Origin: Saprospiraceae bacterium
GTDB taxonomy: Bacteria > Bacteroidota > Bacteroidia > Chitinophagales > Saprospiraceae
Length of the DNA stretch: 6,633 nt
Reading direction: 5' to 3'
NCBI GenBank assembly: GCA_020630045.1
Contig: JAHDCE010000235.1
Location: forward strand, 1-6,633
The notes beneath the pieces were generated by a model. That model was not told the DNA's origin. It was given only the letters and a program-made list of their open reading frames with translations, and did no database searches. Positions 5,534 through 6,633 of this stretch are shown here, piece by piece. Numbering within the stretch: the first letter of the stretch is position 1; every line of letters starts with the position of its first letter. The position numbers were made by a program, and so were the translations under genes.

Positions 5534-6633
5534 TTGCACAAAAACAGACCGCTCCATATTGCTTTCGTTTCAAATACCTCTTGGTATTTATACAACCTTC
5601 GCTTAGGAGTCATCCGCTCTTTGTTAAAGGAGGGACACAAAATTACGGTCTTGGCGGCGGAGGATAAGTTTTCCCCCTTTCTGAAAGAAGCCGGGTGCGA
5701 ATTCCACAATTTGGAAATCGACCATAAAGGGACATCATTCCTCAAAGATTTCGGTCTGATTCGAGCCCTCCGCAAGTTTTATGCAAAAGAAAAATTCGAC
5801 CTCATTTTTCATCATACCATCAAACCCAATGTGTTTGGTGCTATCGCCGCATCCAAGGAGGGAATTCCGAATGTATCCGTTATCTCCGGACTCGGAAGGT
5901 CTTTTATGAAACGCAATTGGCTCTACTATATATCCTTGGGTTTATACCGCTATTCCGCTTCCTTCGCCAATGAAATATGGTTCGTCAACAAGGAAGATGT
6001 CCAACTTTTCAGAAACAAGAACGTCGGAAAAGAAAGTCAGTTTCAATTGCTGCCGGGTGAAGGAGTGAATGTGTCTTTCTTCGCTCCCGGAGTAGGGCAA
6101 AACGGACATGTGAAAGATGAATCGAAAATAGTCTTCCTGATGACCGCCCGTCTCATACGCGAAAAAGGCGTAGAGGTATTCGTCAAGGCAGCTGATAGGA
6201 TTCGGGAAAAATACCCAAACACCGAGTTTCGCCTCCTAGGTTTTTTGGATAAACGCGATCGAAATACGGTATCTGCGGACTACCTTAAAGAAAAAAATGA
6301 AAAGGGAGTCATTCGATACCTTGGATTCAAACACGACGTCCGACCGGATATACATACCTCCGATTGCTTCATCTTACCGTCCTTTTACGGCGAGGGAACT
6401 CCTAGGAGCCTCCTAGAAGCGGCAAGTATGGAAAAACCGATTATCACGACCGATAACGTAGGTTGTCGTGAAATCGTAGAAGATGGCTACAATGGCTTTT
6501 TGTGTCGCCCCAAAGATGTGGACGACCTAACGGATAAAATCGAACAATTCCTCAATATGGAAGACGCTGCTCGGGATGTGATGGGAAAAAACGGGCGGAA
6601 AAAAATCTTATCCGAATTCACCGAAAAAAATAT
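5534..6633 (+). CDS. family-4 (GT4) glycosyltransferase, PglA-like (3' end cut off)
   Basis: A GT-B fold retaining glycosyltransferase that likely adds one sugar to a lipid-linked repeat unit at the cytoplasmic face of the inner membrane. The frame is open from a stop at 5483 to the right edge with no interruption; 366 codons are visible from TTG 5534 and only a short C-terminus should be missing. N-terminal domain: HIAFVSNTSWYLYNLRLG (8-25), then HHTIKPNVFGAIAA (93-106) and a VISGLG segment (116-121), as in PglA-like enzymes. C-terminal domain: LPGEGVN (173-179), TARLIREKG (204-212), and the donor-binding EX7E motif with Glu287 and Glu295 in GEGTPRSLLE, followed by GCREIVEDGYNGFL. There is no ATG between the upstream stop and the first conserved strand; TTG 5534, 13 bases after manC, gives MHKNRPLHIAF and a normal-length N-terminus. 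Donor and acceptor sugars cannot be predicted; nearby GDP-sugar genes only suggest GDP-mannose or GDP-fucose. Confidence 0.9.
   Translation, partial: MHKNRPLHIAFVSNTSWYLYNLRLGVIRSLLKEGHKITVLAAEDKFSPFLKEAGCEFHNLEIDHKGTSFLKDFGLIRALRKFYAKEKFDLIFHHTIKPNVFGAIAASKEGIPNVSVISGLGRSFMKRNWLYYISLGLYRYSASFANEIWFVNKEDVQLFRNKNVGKESQFQLLPGEGVNVSFFAPGVGQNGHVKDESKIVFLMTARLIREKGVEVFVKAADRIREKYPNTEFRLLGFLDKRDRNTVSADYLKEKNEKGVIRYLGFKHDVRPDIHTSDCFILPSFYGEGTPRSLLEAASMEKPIITTDNVGCREIVEDGYNGFLCRPKDVDDLTDKIEQFLNMEDAARDVMGKNGRKKILSEFTEKN

Noticed and set aside
5341..5775. Antisense open frame of 144 codons across the manC/glycosyltransferase junction
   Set aside because: It lies opposite two well-supported genes, shows no recognisable motif, and its composition looks like a reverse-frame shadow.
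6399..6416. CTCCTAGGAG palindrome followed by CCTCCTAG in the glycosyltransferase
   Set aside because: These bases encode the conserved TPRSLLEA donor-binding segment; the repetition follows from Leu and Arg codon choice.
1..6633. Mobile elements, CRISPR arrays, tRNA or rRNA genes, defence systems
   Set aside because: No transposase, terminal repeats, spaced direct repeats, or RNA-gene sequences were recognised; essentially the whole window is accounted for by six metabolic or envelope genes.

Overview
The window is a 6.6 kb stretch of a surface-polysaccharide (capsule, exopolysaccharide or O-antigen) biosynthesis locus. It most likely comes from a member of the Bacteroidota. The clues are the first gene, a Wzi/RemB-like outer-membrane barrel of the type common in gliding and capsulated Bacteroidota; the weak or absent Shine-Dalgarno sequences with AT-rich leaders; and a base composition that looks moderately AT-rich by eye. 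Genus cannot be assigned from the sequence alone.

Layout: all six genes lie on the + strand and are tightly packed. Positions 2-1270 hold the 3' part of the Wzi/RemB-like barrel gene, which is cut by the window edge. After 11 bases comes gmd (GDP-mannose 4,6-dehydratase, 1282-2394). After an 81-base gap comes fcl (GDP-L-fucose synthase, 2476-3420). Its stop codon shares one base with the start of a SIS-domain phosphoglucose/phosphomannose isomerase gene (3420-4406). A 14-pair hairpin with a GAAA loop (4397-4430) spans that gene's stop codon. It is followed by a mannose-1-phosphate guanylyltransferase gene (manC type, 4444-5520). A family-4 glycosyltransferase then begins about 13 bases later, probably at a TTG codon (5534), and runs off the right edge. 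The - strand shows nothing convincing.

How the genes work together: the four central enzymes cover most of GDP-L-fucose synthesis. The isomerase makes mannose-6-phosphate from fructose-6-phosphate, ManC makes GDP-mannose from mannose-1-phosphate, Gmd makes GDP-4-keto-6-deoxymannose, and Fcl epimerises and reduces it to GDP-L-fucose. Phosphomannomutase, which links the first two steps, is not in the window. The glycosyltransferase would use an activated sugar, possibly but not provably GDP-fucose or GDP-mannose. The barrel protein is a plausible outer-membrane partner for the polymer.

I do not see a novel biological system here. The points worth a second look are the hairpin between the isomerase and manC genes, the archaeal-type isomerase in place of a ManA-type enzyme, the missing ATG of the glycosyltransferase, and the barrel gene's position next to gmd.
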